From assembly GCF_900169145.1 (NCBI RefSeq), contig NZ_FXZD01000001.1, positions 434,001 through 498,000 on the forward strand: 64,000 nucleotides of DNA, in the 5' to 3' direction. A program made the translations under genes and the position numbers. The notes beneath the pieces are model-generated. The model was not told the DNA's origin. It did no database searches and saw nothing but the letters and a program-made list of their open reading frames with translations. This DNA comes from Brevibacterium antiquum CNRZ 918. GTDB taxonomy: Bacteria; Actinomycetota; Actinomycetes; Actinomycetales; Brevibacteriaceae. Every line of letters starts with the position of its first letter. Positions within the stretch are counted from its first letter, which is position 1. Below are positions 53,876 to 60,301 of this stretch, in pieces.

Positions 53876-55375
53876 GTGGTCGCGGTGAGCGCTGCACAGA
53901 AGAAGCCGAGCGGTCCCAGTGGTCGCAAGCCGTCGGCGTATGTGACGTTCACGCAGCAGCTCAAGCCGGAGTTCTGGCCGGGCTGGGACGTGGCCCTGAT
54001 CCTCTCGAGCGATGTGCGAGCGATCGGCGAGGAGATCCTGCGCCGCTACGCGGTCGCGGGAGGCGACTGCCAGGGGTTCTGGATCATCAAGCACGACAAG
54101 GACGTGCTGGCGGACGGGTGCCCCAAGGACGATCACGTGCACGTGGTGATTCAGCAGAGCCCCGGGCGCAAGGTCGAGGGCAAGCTCCAGTGCACCGCGA
54201 TGGATCAGGTGTTCGGGTTCGGCGACAAGAGCGTCGTCAAGGGTCCGCCCCGCGGCGGCCGGATCGAGAACGCATGGTCGTACCTGATCCACGCGAAGGA
54301 CCCGGACAAGCACCAGTACGGCGTCGAGGAGGTCGTCACCCTCCGCGGGAAGGACTACGCCGAGATCGAGGCCGAGCACCGCGACGCCTGGGCTCGCCGC
54401 GCCGTGATCGGCCGTAAGGCCGCGGTCCCGATGAAGGAGTGGAACGAGCTGGGCGACACGCTCGTGCAGAAGGTGCTCGACGGTGAGGTCGATGAGCTGG
54501 AAATCCTGAGGGACAAGACCCTGATGGACATCTACACGCGCAACGAGGCCAAGGTGAACCTGGCGCTGAAGAACCGCGCCAAGCGCGAGATGCTGTTCGA
54601 GGTCGAGAAGCTCCGGGCGGGGGTCTTCCAGAAGACGGTCATCTGGGCGATGGGCGCGAGCGATCAGGGCAAGAGCTACCTTGTCGAGTCGGTCGCCGCA
54701 GAGCTGTCGGCGCGGCTGGGCTGGCCGGTCTTCCGCGCCACGGCGAAGAACGGTCCGGACGCTTACAACGGCGAGCCGATCTTCATGATGAACGAGCCCA
54801 GCTCGCGAGTCATGGAGTGGGCCGACTTCCTCCAGCTGCTCGATCCTCGGCAGGGCGGGCCGATCTCGGCGCGCTACTACAACAAGCCGGACGCGGCCCC
54901 GCGCCTGATCCTCATTGCCGTCGCGGTCGATCCCGTCGAGTTCGGATTCTTCGTTCCGGGCAAGCGCTCGTCTGGTGACTCCTTGGATCAGCTCGTGCGT
55001 CGCCTCACGCTGATGGTCGAGGCGCGCAAGGTCGACGGTGAGCCGCACTACACCGTGAGCACGGTTGGGGAGAATCTACCCCGGGAGCGAGTGATTTCGA
55101 TTCCCGGTGGCGTCGATAGCTCTCGTTCCGAGCGGGTGACGATTGGCTACGGGGAGTCGGTCACGATCAAGGACCTCGATCATGCCTCTGCCGTGGATGT
55201 TGTGCTGGGCGAGGTGGCGAAGAGGTCGCCCGACGCGGGTCTGGTGGTCGAGGAGGCGCGTCGATTCTCGGCTCACGCCGAGGACCAGCAGGCACGTTCG
55301 CTGCTCAGTGAGCTCGTGGCCCGTGGCGTCATCACCGGCGAGACGCCGGCACTCGCTAAAGGAGGTGCGGCATGA
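53876..55375 (+). CDS. Rep protein: HUH endonuclease fused to superfamily 3 helicase (CRESS-like)
   Basis: This 499-residue protein looks like a rolling-circle replication initiator. Residues 20-150 form an HUH nuclease: the metal-binding DDHVHVVIQQ (His87, His89) and a single catalytic Tyr136 in WSYLIHAKDPDKHQY. Residues 255-400 form a superfamily 3 helicase with Walker A GASDQGKS, a Walker B-like PIFMMNEPS where the usual Asp is Asn, and an APRLILIAVA segment at motif C. This nuclease-helicase fusion is the design of CRESS-DNA virus Rep proteins and of some bacterial plasmids (pCRESS types). A second GTG start at 53885 is possible. The stop overlaps the MobC start by four bases. The C-terminal about 100 residues are of unknown fold. 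Confidence 0.85.
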   Translation: MVAVSAAQKKPSGPSGRKPSAYVTFTQQLKPEFWPGWDVALILSSDVRAIGEEILRRYAVAGGDCQGFWIIKHDKDVLADGCPKDDHVHVVIQQSPGRKVEGKLQCTAMDQVFGFGDKSVVKGPPRGGRIENAWSYLIHAKDPDKHQYGVEEVVTLRGKDYAEIEAEHRDAWARRAVIGRKAAVPMKEWNELGDTLVQKVLDGEVDELEILRDKTLMDIYTRNEAKVNLALKNRAKREMLFEVEKLRAGVFQKTVIWAMGASDQGKSYLVESVAAELSARLGWPVFRATAKNGPDAYNGEPIFMMNEPSSRVMEWADFLQLLDPRQGGPISARYYNKPDAAPRLILIAVAVDPVEFGFFVPGKRSSGDSLDQLVRRLTLMVEARKVDGEPHYTVSTVGENLPRERVISIPGGVDSSRSERVTIGYGESVTIKDLDHASAVDVVLGEVAKRSPDAGLVVEEARRFSAHAEDQQARSLLSELVARGVITGETPALAKGGAA

Positions 55376-55962
55376 GCGCCGAACTCGATGCGCGCCTCCA
55401 GGGGGTCGAGGGGGACGCAGTCCCCTCGCAAGCAGGGCTGGAGGACACGAGCGTGAGCGAAGTGTCCGACAGGCCTACTGCTTGCCACTCTGGCGTACAG
55501 GTGGAGCAGCAGGCCGACTCCCAGGTGAACACCGGTCGGGCTGATGCGGAGGCTGTGCGGCAGAGTCACGGCGACGCGAAGCGTCGTCGTGGCAGCGGCG
55601 GGCGGCTCGATACCCGCTTCGATGACGCCACGCTCGGGGCGCTTCGCACTCGTGCGAAGCGGCTCGGGCTGGCTCCGAGCACGTGGGTGCGGAGCGTCGT
55701 GCGCGATGCCCTGCACGCCGCTCGGAGCGAGGAGCTGGACGCCGCCGTGGCCGCACACCTGCTCGGGGTCGAGACGCGCGTGCAGGCCTCGGCGGACACC
55801 CGCGAGCTGGCCGCGCAGGTGCGTCCGCTGGCGATCAACGTCAACGACCTAGACCGCCGCGCGCGGGCCGGTGAGGCGGTGTCGCTGTCGGCGGACGTGC
55901 CCGAGCTGATCGAGCTGCTGCGCGAGGTCCGCGCTCTGCTCGGGGATCGGACGGCATCGTGA
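55372..55962 (+). CDS. MobC-like relaxosome accessory protein
   Basis: A 196-residue protein with a long low-complexity N-terminus and a ribbon-helix-helix-like DNA-binding segment (GRLDTRFDDATLGALRTRAKR, APSTWVRSVVRDAL) at about residues 75-110. The PLAINVNDLDRRARAGE part matches the MobC motif of relaxosome proteins. The start has an excellent ribosome site (AAAGGAGGTG). The first 40 residues are encoded by a string of hairpins that may be the transfer origin. It overlaps Rep upstream and the relaxase downstream by four bases each, so all three are coupled. Confidence 0.8.
   Translation: MSAELDARLQGVEGDAVPSQAGLEDTSVSEVSDRPTACHSGVQVEQQADSQVNTGRADAEAVRQSHGDAKRRRGSGGRLDTRFDDATLGALRTRAKRLGLAPSTWVRSVVRDALHAARSEELDAAVAAHLLGVETRVQASADTRELAAQVRPLAINVNDLDRRARAGEAVSLSADVPELIELLREVRALLGDRTAS
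55411..55485. other. Candidate origin of transfer inside the mobC 5' part
   Basis: Two hairpins lie side by side: GGGGAC-GCA-GTCCCC (55411-55425) and a larger one with GCAAGCAG / CTGCTTGC (55428-55435 with 55478-55485) and an inner GGACAC / GTGTCC stem. oriT regions of small mobilizable plasmids have such hairpins immediately before the mob genes. Here they lie within mobC coding sequence. The 10-mer GCGTGAGCGA is shared with the leader at 52960. The nick site is not identified. Confidence 0.45.
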
Positions 55963-57248
55963 GCACCACGCACTACAGCCCGAGCGCCAGCGCCGCGGAC
56001 ACGGAGCGCTACATCCGGGGCAAGGAGGACGAGCGCGGGGTCGCGGTCACGTGCGACGTGCCGGGCGGCCCGGGTGCGTTCTCGGCGCGTGCCCGCGCGC
56101 TCACGCAGAACACGAAGCGCGATATCGAAGCCCTCCACTACCGGCAGAGCTTCAGCGATGAGGAGTTCGACCCGAAGAACCCGGAGGACGTGCAGCGGGT
56201 GAACGATCTTGGATACCTGCTCGCGACAAAGATGCACCCGGATTCGGACTGCCTCGTGGTGACGCATACGGACGGTCGCGGGGGTAAGGCCCACAACCAC
56301 ATCCTGGTGATCAACCACAACAGCCGGACCGGGAAGGCACTCTCGGACTACCGTACGTTCCACGACCGCAAGGCCGGGAACCAGCGCGGCGTGCAGTCGG
56401 CGAACGATGAGCTGATGAGGGAGCACGGGCTCTCGGTCGTCAAGACCCTGGAGCACGCGCCGAAGGACTGGGAGCTTCGCCGGGAGGACTTCGCCGAAGG
56501 CTCGCTCGACCGCCAGATGGGCGACCGGATGACCGCCGCGCTGGCGGACCCACGGTCGGTCGACAAGGCCGGTCTCGAAGCCGTGATCGAGGAACAGAAC
56601 CAGCAGGTCGGTGACGACGGCGACCGTGTACCGCGGATGCGCCTGCACTCCACCGTGAGCACGAAGGGTAAGAACGTCGGCCAGGAGACGTGGACGCTCT
56701 ACATCGAGGACGACCGCGACGAGACGAAGCGCGGCGAGCGACGCAAGCGCACCAGCACGCTCTCGACTGATTTCACCCCGGAGGGTGCGCAGGCGTTCTT
56801 CGACTACCACCAGCAGCAGAAGGAGCAGAACGATGAGCGCAGCACTCGACAGGCTGAAGCAGCAGGACGAGCAGGACGAGCAGCAGACGCAGCCCGACGG
56901 GCAGTCGAGGACGGCGGAGACGTTGGACTCGATCCTCGCCGCCGTCGAGGCGCAGACCGCGAGGCTCGACCGGGTGGCCGAGCAGCAGAAGAAGCTCACG
57001 GGATTCGTGAAGGTCATGGACGAGGAGACGACGAGGCGGCTGGAGCGGATCACGGCCCCGCCGTCGACCTCCTCGCCCTCCAGCGACGTGTCCGAGAAGA
57101 TCGCGAGTATCGCGAGCAGGCAGAACGAGATCGCGAGCACGCTCGGCGAGTTCGCGCAGAGTCTCGACGGGAAGAGGCTGAGCGCCGCCTCGCAGAGTCT
57201 GATCGCCGAGGCGCAGAAGGATCACGCGGCTACGGCTTCGGCGATTGA
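55959..57248 (+). CDS. HUH relaxase (MobA-like)
   Basis: A 429-residue mobilization relaxase that would nick oriT and pilot DNA transfer. The HUH motif is HNHILVINHN (His-x-His), preceded by DCLVVTHTDGRGGKA, the usual spacing. Tyr residues near the N-terminus (STTHYSPSASAADTERYI) are candidate nucleophiles. The C-terminal 140 residues are Arg/Glu rich and coiled. The start is a GTG overlapping mobC's stop by four bases. From 56833 its coding sequence overlaps the next gene in a different frame by 416 bp. Confidence 0.87.
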   Translation: MSTTHYSPSASAADTERYIRGKEDERGVAVTCDVPGGPGAFSARARALTQNTKRDIEALHYRQSFSDEEFDPKNPEDVQRVNDLGYLLATKMHPDSDCLVVTHTDGRGGKAHNHILVINHNSRTGKALSDYRTFHDRKAGNQRGVQSANDELMREHGLSVVKTLEHAPKDWELRREDFAEGSLDRQMGDRMTAALADPRSVDKAGLEAVIEEQNQQVGDDGDRVPRMRLHSTVSTKGKNVGQETWTLYIEDDRDETKRGERRKRTSTLSTDFTPEGAQAFFDYHQQQKEQNDERSTRQAEAAGRAGRAADAARRAVEDGGDVGLDPRRRRGADREARPGGRAAEEAHGIREGHGRGDDEAAGADHGPAVDLLALQRRVREDREYREQAERDREHARRVRAESRREEAERRLAESDRRGAEGSRGYGFGD

Positions 57249-57738
57249 GAAGCTCACGGCGCAGGCCGAGGAGAACAGGCAGCTCGTGAGCCGGGTCGGC
57301 GGCGCGGTGCAGCGGATCGAGAAGCGCACCGAGGAGCGGGTCGCGAGGGCCGTCGAGCAGGTCGCCGGGGAGGCCGGGCAGGTCGTCACGGCGAACCTGG
57401 ACGCGTCGAATGAGCGAGCTGAGCGGATCATCGCCGCCACGGCGAAGCTGGAGGCCCGTCAGCTCTGGTCGGCCGCCGCCGCGATGTGCCTCGCGCTCCT
57501 GCCGGTGGTGGTCGTCATCGCTGGGCTCTGGATGGGCATCGCCGGGCTCATCACCGGCGCTCAGTGGGCGCTGGACGTGGACGGGAGCGTGTGGCTCGGC
57601 ATCGGGCGGTGGCTCGCGGTCGGCGCTGGCCTCGCCGGGTCCGGCTACGGGCTCTTCGCGTCCGTCCGGTGGGCCGCCGGTCTCGTGGAGACGTGGAAGG
57701 GTCGCGGGATGCCGAAGTGGCCACGCTGGCGGAAGTAG
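56833..57738 (+). CDS. Membrane coiled-coil mobilization protein (MobB/MbeB-like)
   Basis: This 301-residue protein starts inside the relaxase gene, in another frame, with AAGGAG seven bases before its ATG. It is mostly helical, with Gln/Glu/Ala coiled coils over about 200 residues. It ends with two membrane helices (AAAAMCLALLPVVVVIAGLW, about 218-240, and WLAVGAGLAGSGYGLFASVRW, about 260-283). ColE1-type plasmids encode membrane accessory proteins in just this overlapping way, so a role in docking the relaxosome at the transfer channel is likely. I do not claim a family match. Confidence 0.78.
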   Translation: MSAALDRLKQQDEQDEQQTQPDGQSRTAETLDSILAAVEAQTARLDRVAEQQKKLTGFVKVMDEETTRRLERITAPPSTSSPSSDVSEKIASIASRQNEIASTLGEFAQSLDGKRLSAASQSLIAEAQKDHAATASAIEKLTAQAEENRQLVSRVGGAVQRIEKRTEERVARAVEQVAGEAGQVVTANLDASNERAERIIAATAKLEARQLWSAAAAMCLALLPVVVVIAGLWMGIAGLITGAQWALDVDGSVWLGIGRWLAVGAGLAGSGYGLFASVRWAAGLVETWKGRGMPKWPRWRK

Positions 57739-57789
57739 GTGAGCACTATTCCCGAGGGCAAGCGCGAGGAGCGCGTGCGGCAGTCATGA

Positions 57790-57825
57790 CAGAACCCCCG
57801 CGATCTTCTGATCACGGGGGTTCTG
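57790..57825. terminator. Terminator between mobilization genes and cargo
   Basis: CAGAACCCCCG and CGGGGGTTCTG pair over 11 bp; an inner GATC/GATC stem is separated by one mismatch, with a TTCT loop. It lies between two converging genes and probably works both ways. Confidence 0.8.
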
Positions 57826-57841
57826 CTCCAAAAGGGTGTGG

Positions 57842-58138
57842 CTAGTGATTTCGATGATGGTCGAGCTCAAGGCTAATGAATGCGTCGATCATCGCTCGAT
57901 AGGTGGCTTCAACGACATCAGGGGATGCTTGTGCGTCACTAGCCAGAGTCCTGGCCTTGGTGATGACCTGCTCGACGCGGTCGGGGGCGCGCACAGCCGA
58001 CTCGTCCTTCTTCAGTGAGCTAGCCCTCACCACCCATTTTTGCCGTTCTGCGATGAGCTGAATGATCTGGCGATCGAGGGAATCGATCTTCGCGCGTACT
58101 TGCTGGAGGTCAGGATCGACTGCTCTCGTTTCGCTCAT
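57842..58138 (-). CDS. AroQ-type chorismate mutase (cargo)
   Basis: This 98-residue all-helical protein has the AroQ fold: LQQVRAKIDSLDRQIIQLIA, ERQKWVVRASSLKK and VVEATYRAMIDAFISLEL, with the conserved Arg and Lys residues that bind the ring. Family members rearrange chorismate to prephenate (or act as isochorismate pyruvate lyases). I chose the ATG at 58138, only six bases after a TACAAT -10 element, so the message is probably leaderless. It is an unusual cargo for a small mobile element and converges on the membrane protein gene. Confidence 0.82.
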   Translation of the reverse strand: MSETRAVDPDLQQVRAKIDSLDRQIIQLIAERQKWVVRASSLKKDESAVRAPDRVEQVITKARTLASDAQASPDVVEATYRAMIDAFISLELDHHRNH

Positions 58139-58174
58139 ACTCGAATTGTACCGGGGCGGCGACAGTTCCGTCAT
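58139..58174 (-). promoter_or_regulatory. Promoter of the chorismate mutase gene
   Basis: On the minus strand, ATGACG (-35-like, four of six bases of the consensus) and TACAAT (-10) are separated by 18 bp. The -10 ends six bases before the ATG, so transcription would start at or just before the start codon. Confidence 0.5.
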
Positions 58175-58418
58175 GAGTGTCACAAATCGGACATGCGCTA
58201 GCAGCTGGGGCGATGATCGCACTCGTTGTGGCAGCGGGGGTCGCGTTCCTCGTTTTCAGCCGGTCTGCCAGCAAACGCGCTGCTGCCACTCAGGACCAGG
58301 CCGCTATGAAAACTTGAGGTTAGGGCAAACACTCTGTCGGCTGTGAAATGATGCTGGTGGGCGTGTGCGTCTGCCCATAGATTCATCGGCGTTGGATGCG
58401 TGAGGGGAAGGCTGAACT

Positions 58419-58907
58419 GTGAGTTGGAAGGGGCCGACGGCACTTTTTGCGGCGTGGGTAATCCACGACATCGAGGAGGCGTTCGCGTTTCCTGCATCCT
58501 GCGATCGTCTCGTGGATCGCACTGGTGTAGAACAACTCAGGATCACGCCGCAGCAATCGTGGATCGCCGTGGGTCTGATGGGAATTCTGGTGGCGGTGGC
58601 GTGTGGCCGCGGCGTGCGCTCTGCCGGTAAATCGGCGATCTATCGGGCAGTCGTTGCTGGGTTGGAAGCCCACGTCGTGACTCACCTCGGCGCTTCAGGC
58701 GCGCAGCGTGGTTACACGGCCGGTGTTGCGACGGCTTTGCCGGTCATGCTTCCCGGGGCGCTCATGGCGCGTCGTGAACTCCAGCGGGACGGCTGCGAGC
58801 TGCGGTTCCGTGACACGGTCAACGGCGTCGCATTGCTCCTGCCCGCAGCCTTGGTATGCCAGGGGGTTGCGCGACTGATCCGTCGTGTGTCCGCGGCCCA
58901 GAGCTGA
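58419..58907 (+). CDS. HXXEE domain-containing membrane protein (cargo)
   Basis: This 162-residue protein carries the HxxEE motif that names its family (WVIHDIEEAFAFP, near residue 16). About four hydrophobic helices follow (QSWIAVGLMGILVAVAC, VATALPVMLPGALM and VALLLPAALVCQGVARL are clear). Motif and membrane layout suggest a metal-dependent membrane enzyme, but no function is known. The GTG start is preceded by AGGGGAAGG. It is probably cargo of the element. It has no operon partner. Confidence 0.8.
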   Translation: MSWKGPTALFAAWVIHDIEEAFAFPASCDRLVDRTGVEQLRITPQQSWIAVGLMGILVAVACGRGVRSAGKSAIYRAVVAGLEAHVVTHLGASGAQRGYTAGVATALPVMLPGALMARRELQRDGCELRFRDTVNGVALLLPAALVCQGVARLIRRVSAAQS

Positions 58908-59009
58908 CCGGAAAAGCAAAAACGGCATGTCGCGTGAGGTTGCTACGTACCGAAACTCGGTGAAGTTCCGCTTTGACGTCTGGCCGTGTTCCGGCTCGAC
59001 CACTGGTCG

Positions 59010-59203
59010 GTTGAGGGTCTGGACGACCTGCACCAGGTGTCCGTCGGGGTCCTCGACCCACGCGATCAGCAGGTGGTCGAGCCACGGCTCGGGAGTCTTG
59101 ACGGGCTTCGCGCCGAGGGCGACAAGGCGTGCGTAGCCTACGGGAGCATCGTCGGTCCAGAGGATCACCGCCGCGGACGTCCCGCCGGTCGTGGTCCCAG
59201 CGC
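59010..59203 (-). pseudogene. VOC/glyoxalase-type domain, C-terminal fragment
   Basis: A short minus-strand frame encodes the last third of a VOC-superfamily protein (AVILWTDDAPVGYARLVALG, then DHLLIAWVEDPDGHLVQVVQ). The first two-thirds are missing and the sequence just upstream is a transposase fragment. The open frame runs on past the domain to 58695, but that stretch has no VOC character and is antisense to the HXXEE gene. It is a dead fragment. Confidence 0.75.
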
Positions 59204-59347
59204 CTGCCGCAGCGCCTTACGGGCATGGTCTCGGTGTCAGCCCGTCGTCGCGCACAACTCATCCAGGATCACCGCCTTCGCGCCCTTGGACGCCGACCGA
59301 TACCGGATCGCCACCTGCCGGGTGACCGCCTGCCTCTGCGCCATCAT
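59185..59347 (-). pseudogene. Transposase N-terminal fragment with frameshift
   Basis: From 59347 the minus strand reads MMAQRQAVTRQVAIRYRSAS and continues to LDELCATTG, then stops at 59237. Adding one base restores TGWHRDHARKALRQALG. This start is typical of transposases with an integrase core (for example IS481/IS3-like families). The gene is therefore frameshifted and truncated, then abuts the VOC fragment. An IS end would lie near 59430-59462, where TTGACTCACGAGAAATGCC is seen. Confidence 0.7.
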
Positions 59348-59463
59348 CAGCCCCACGCCTCACGCTCGGCCCGCCGACCGTCACCACGGCCCAGGACACG
59401 CCGACCTACGCGGGCGTCCCTCTCATGAGGCAACGAAACCGTTTCGCGGGCATTTCTCGTGAG

Positions 59464-59633
59464 TCAACGCGAGGGCTTGTGACTAGACCCTGCGAGGTCT
59501 AGGACGATGTCGTGTGGAGCGTGGACATCGAGCCAATTGCTGGGTGGCACGACCTCGTTGCGGGAAGGCGGCCTCCAGCTCACCTCTATTGTCGGCCAAG
59601 GGAAGATACCGGCGTCATAGCCACGACATGTGC
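59464..59633 (-). other. Protein-like tail of unknown origin at the element's right end
   Basis: A minus-strand open frame from the right att core to a stop at 59464 reads GIFPWPTIEVSWRPPSRNEV and WLDVHAPHDIVLDLAGS. It looks protein-like but has no start or recognised family and may be a truncated cargo gene. Confidence 0.3.
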
Positions 59634-59884
59634 TAGCGCATGTCGATGACACCGGTACCGACCTCGATTCGAGAGGTCCTGGCCGCGATCGCTGCCAACA
59701 ACGGCATCGGCGAAGCCGCTTGCTCAGCGAAGTGATGGACTCGGAAGTAGGCGCCGTTGACGCCGAGATCGTCGGCTCCGACACCGATCTCGACTGCTTG
59801 CTGCAGCGCTTCCTTCGCCCCGTACTCCCCTGGAGCACTTCCCGACCCGTAGTGACCGAAACTCAAGAACCCGAATGCCTTCAT
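59633..59884 (-). pseudogene. LLM flavin oxidoreductase, N-terminal part split by the element
   Basis: This 83-codon frame is the beginning of the LLM gene: MKAFGFLSFGHYGSGSAP through RIEVGTGVIDMR, followed by a stop created by the element at the att core. It continues in the fragment at 50540-51349. The start codon and first strand (FGFLSFGHYG) are typical of the family. The N-terminal piece alone should be inactive. Confidence 0.9.
59634..59641. repeat. Right attachment core (attR)
   Basis: TAGCGCAT, identical to the left core, with element sequence on its left and host LLM coding sequence on its right. It is centred in a near-perfect 22-bp palindrome (CGACATGTGC... CATGTCG), in keeping with serine-integrase att sites. 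Confidence 0.85.
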
Positions 59885-59972
59885 ACCCGAGACAACCTGC
59901 TTGATCGATCAACTATTCCCGTTCCTCGCGAGCGCGCCGACACTGACTGCTTCAGAATCGAGGGCACGACAA

Positions 59973-59998
59973 AGGCCCCGTCTAAACGGACGGGGCCT
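59973..59998 (-). terminator. Terminator after tRNA-Asn
   Basis: On the minus strand AGGCCCCGTC and GACGGGGCCT form a 10-bp stem followed by TTGTC. It starts seven bases past the tRNA 3' end. Confidence 0.75.
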
Positions 59999-60004
59999 GA
60001 GCTG

Positions 60005-60077
60005 CTCCCCCGGCTGGGCTCGAACCAGCGACCCTTCGATTAACAGTCGAATGCTCTGCCAACTGAGCTACGGAGGA
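60005..60077 (-). tRNA. tRNA-Asn (anticodon GTT)
   Basis: Minus-strand cloverleaf with acceptor TCCTCCG/CGGGGGA (one G-U pair), D loop AGTTGGCA, anticodon loop CTGTTAA, T loop TTCGAGC, discriminator G. CCA is not encoded. Confidence 0.95.
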
Positions 60078-60301
60078 ATGTCGCAGTTGCCTGCGCACGT
60101 TGTGTCAGCTTAGCAAAGACCCAAGGTCTGCGACAAAGCGGACAACAGTGCTTTAGCTCACAGTTCCGGTTAACCCCACCACCAGATACCGTGGAATCCG
60201 TACAGTCAGGACAAACCCAGTCAACAACCACCTCGGCGAGGTGACCGCACTGTAAAATCAAAGGGATTCCTCTCCCCATCCATGCAGCGGAAGAAGAGCA
60301 C

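Larger units (their letters stand above)
51342..59641. mobile_element. Integrative mobilizable element (about 8.3 kb) with serine recombinase and HUH-helicase Rep
   Basis: The element lies between two copies of TAGCGCAT and interrupts an LLM gene. In order it carries a serine recombinase, two small genes, a Rep protein, a MobC-like gene, a relaxase, an overlapping membrane protein gene, a chorismate mutase, an HXXEE protein, and VOC and transposase remnants. By eye its GC content is clearly higher than the host flanks. The first eight genes point one way and make a module for integration, replication and transfer. No conjugation machinery is present, so transfer would need a helper element. 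Confidence 0.85.

Noticed and set aside
58695..59009. The rest of the open frame after the VOC fragment as real coding sequence
   Set aside because: It is antisense to the HXXEE gene and loses all VOC character after QVVQTL.
60005..60077. tRNA-Asn near the element's right end as an attachment site
   Set aside because: The att core is 364 bp away inside the LLM gene, and no copy of the tRNA 3' end is found at the left junction.
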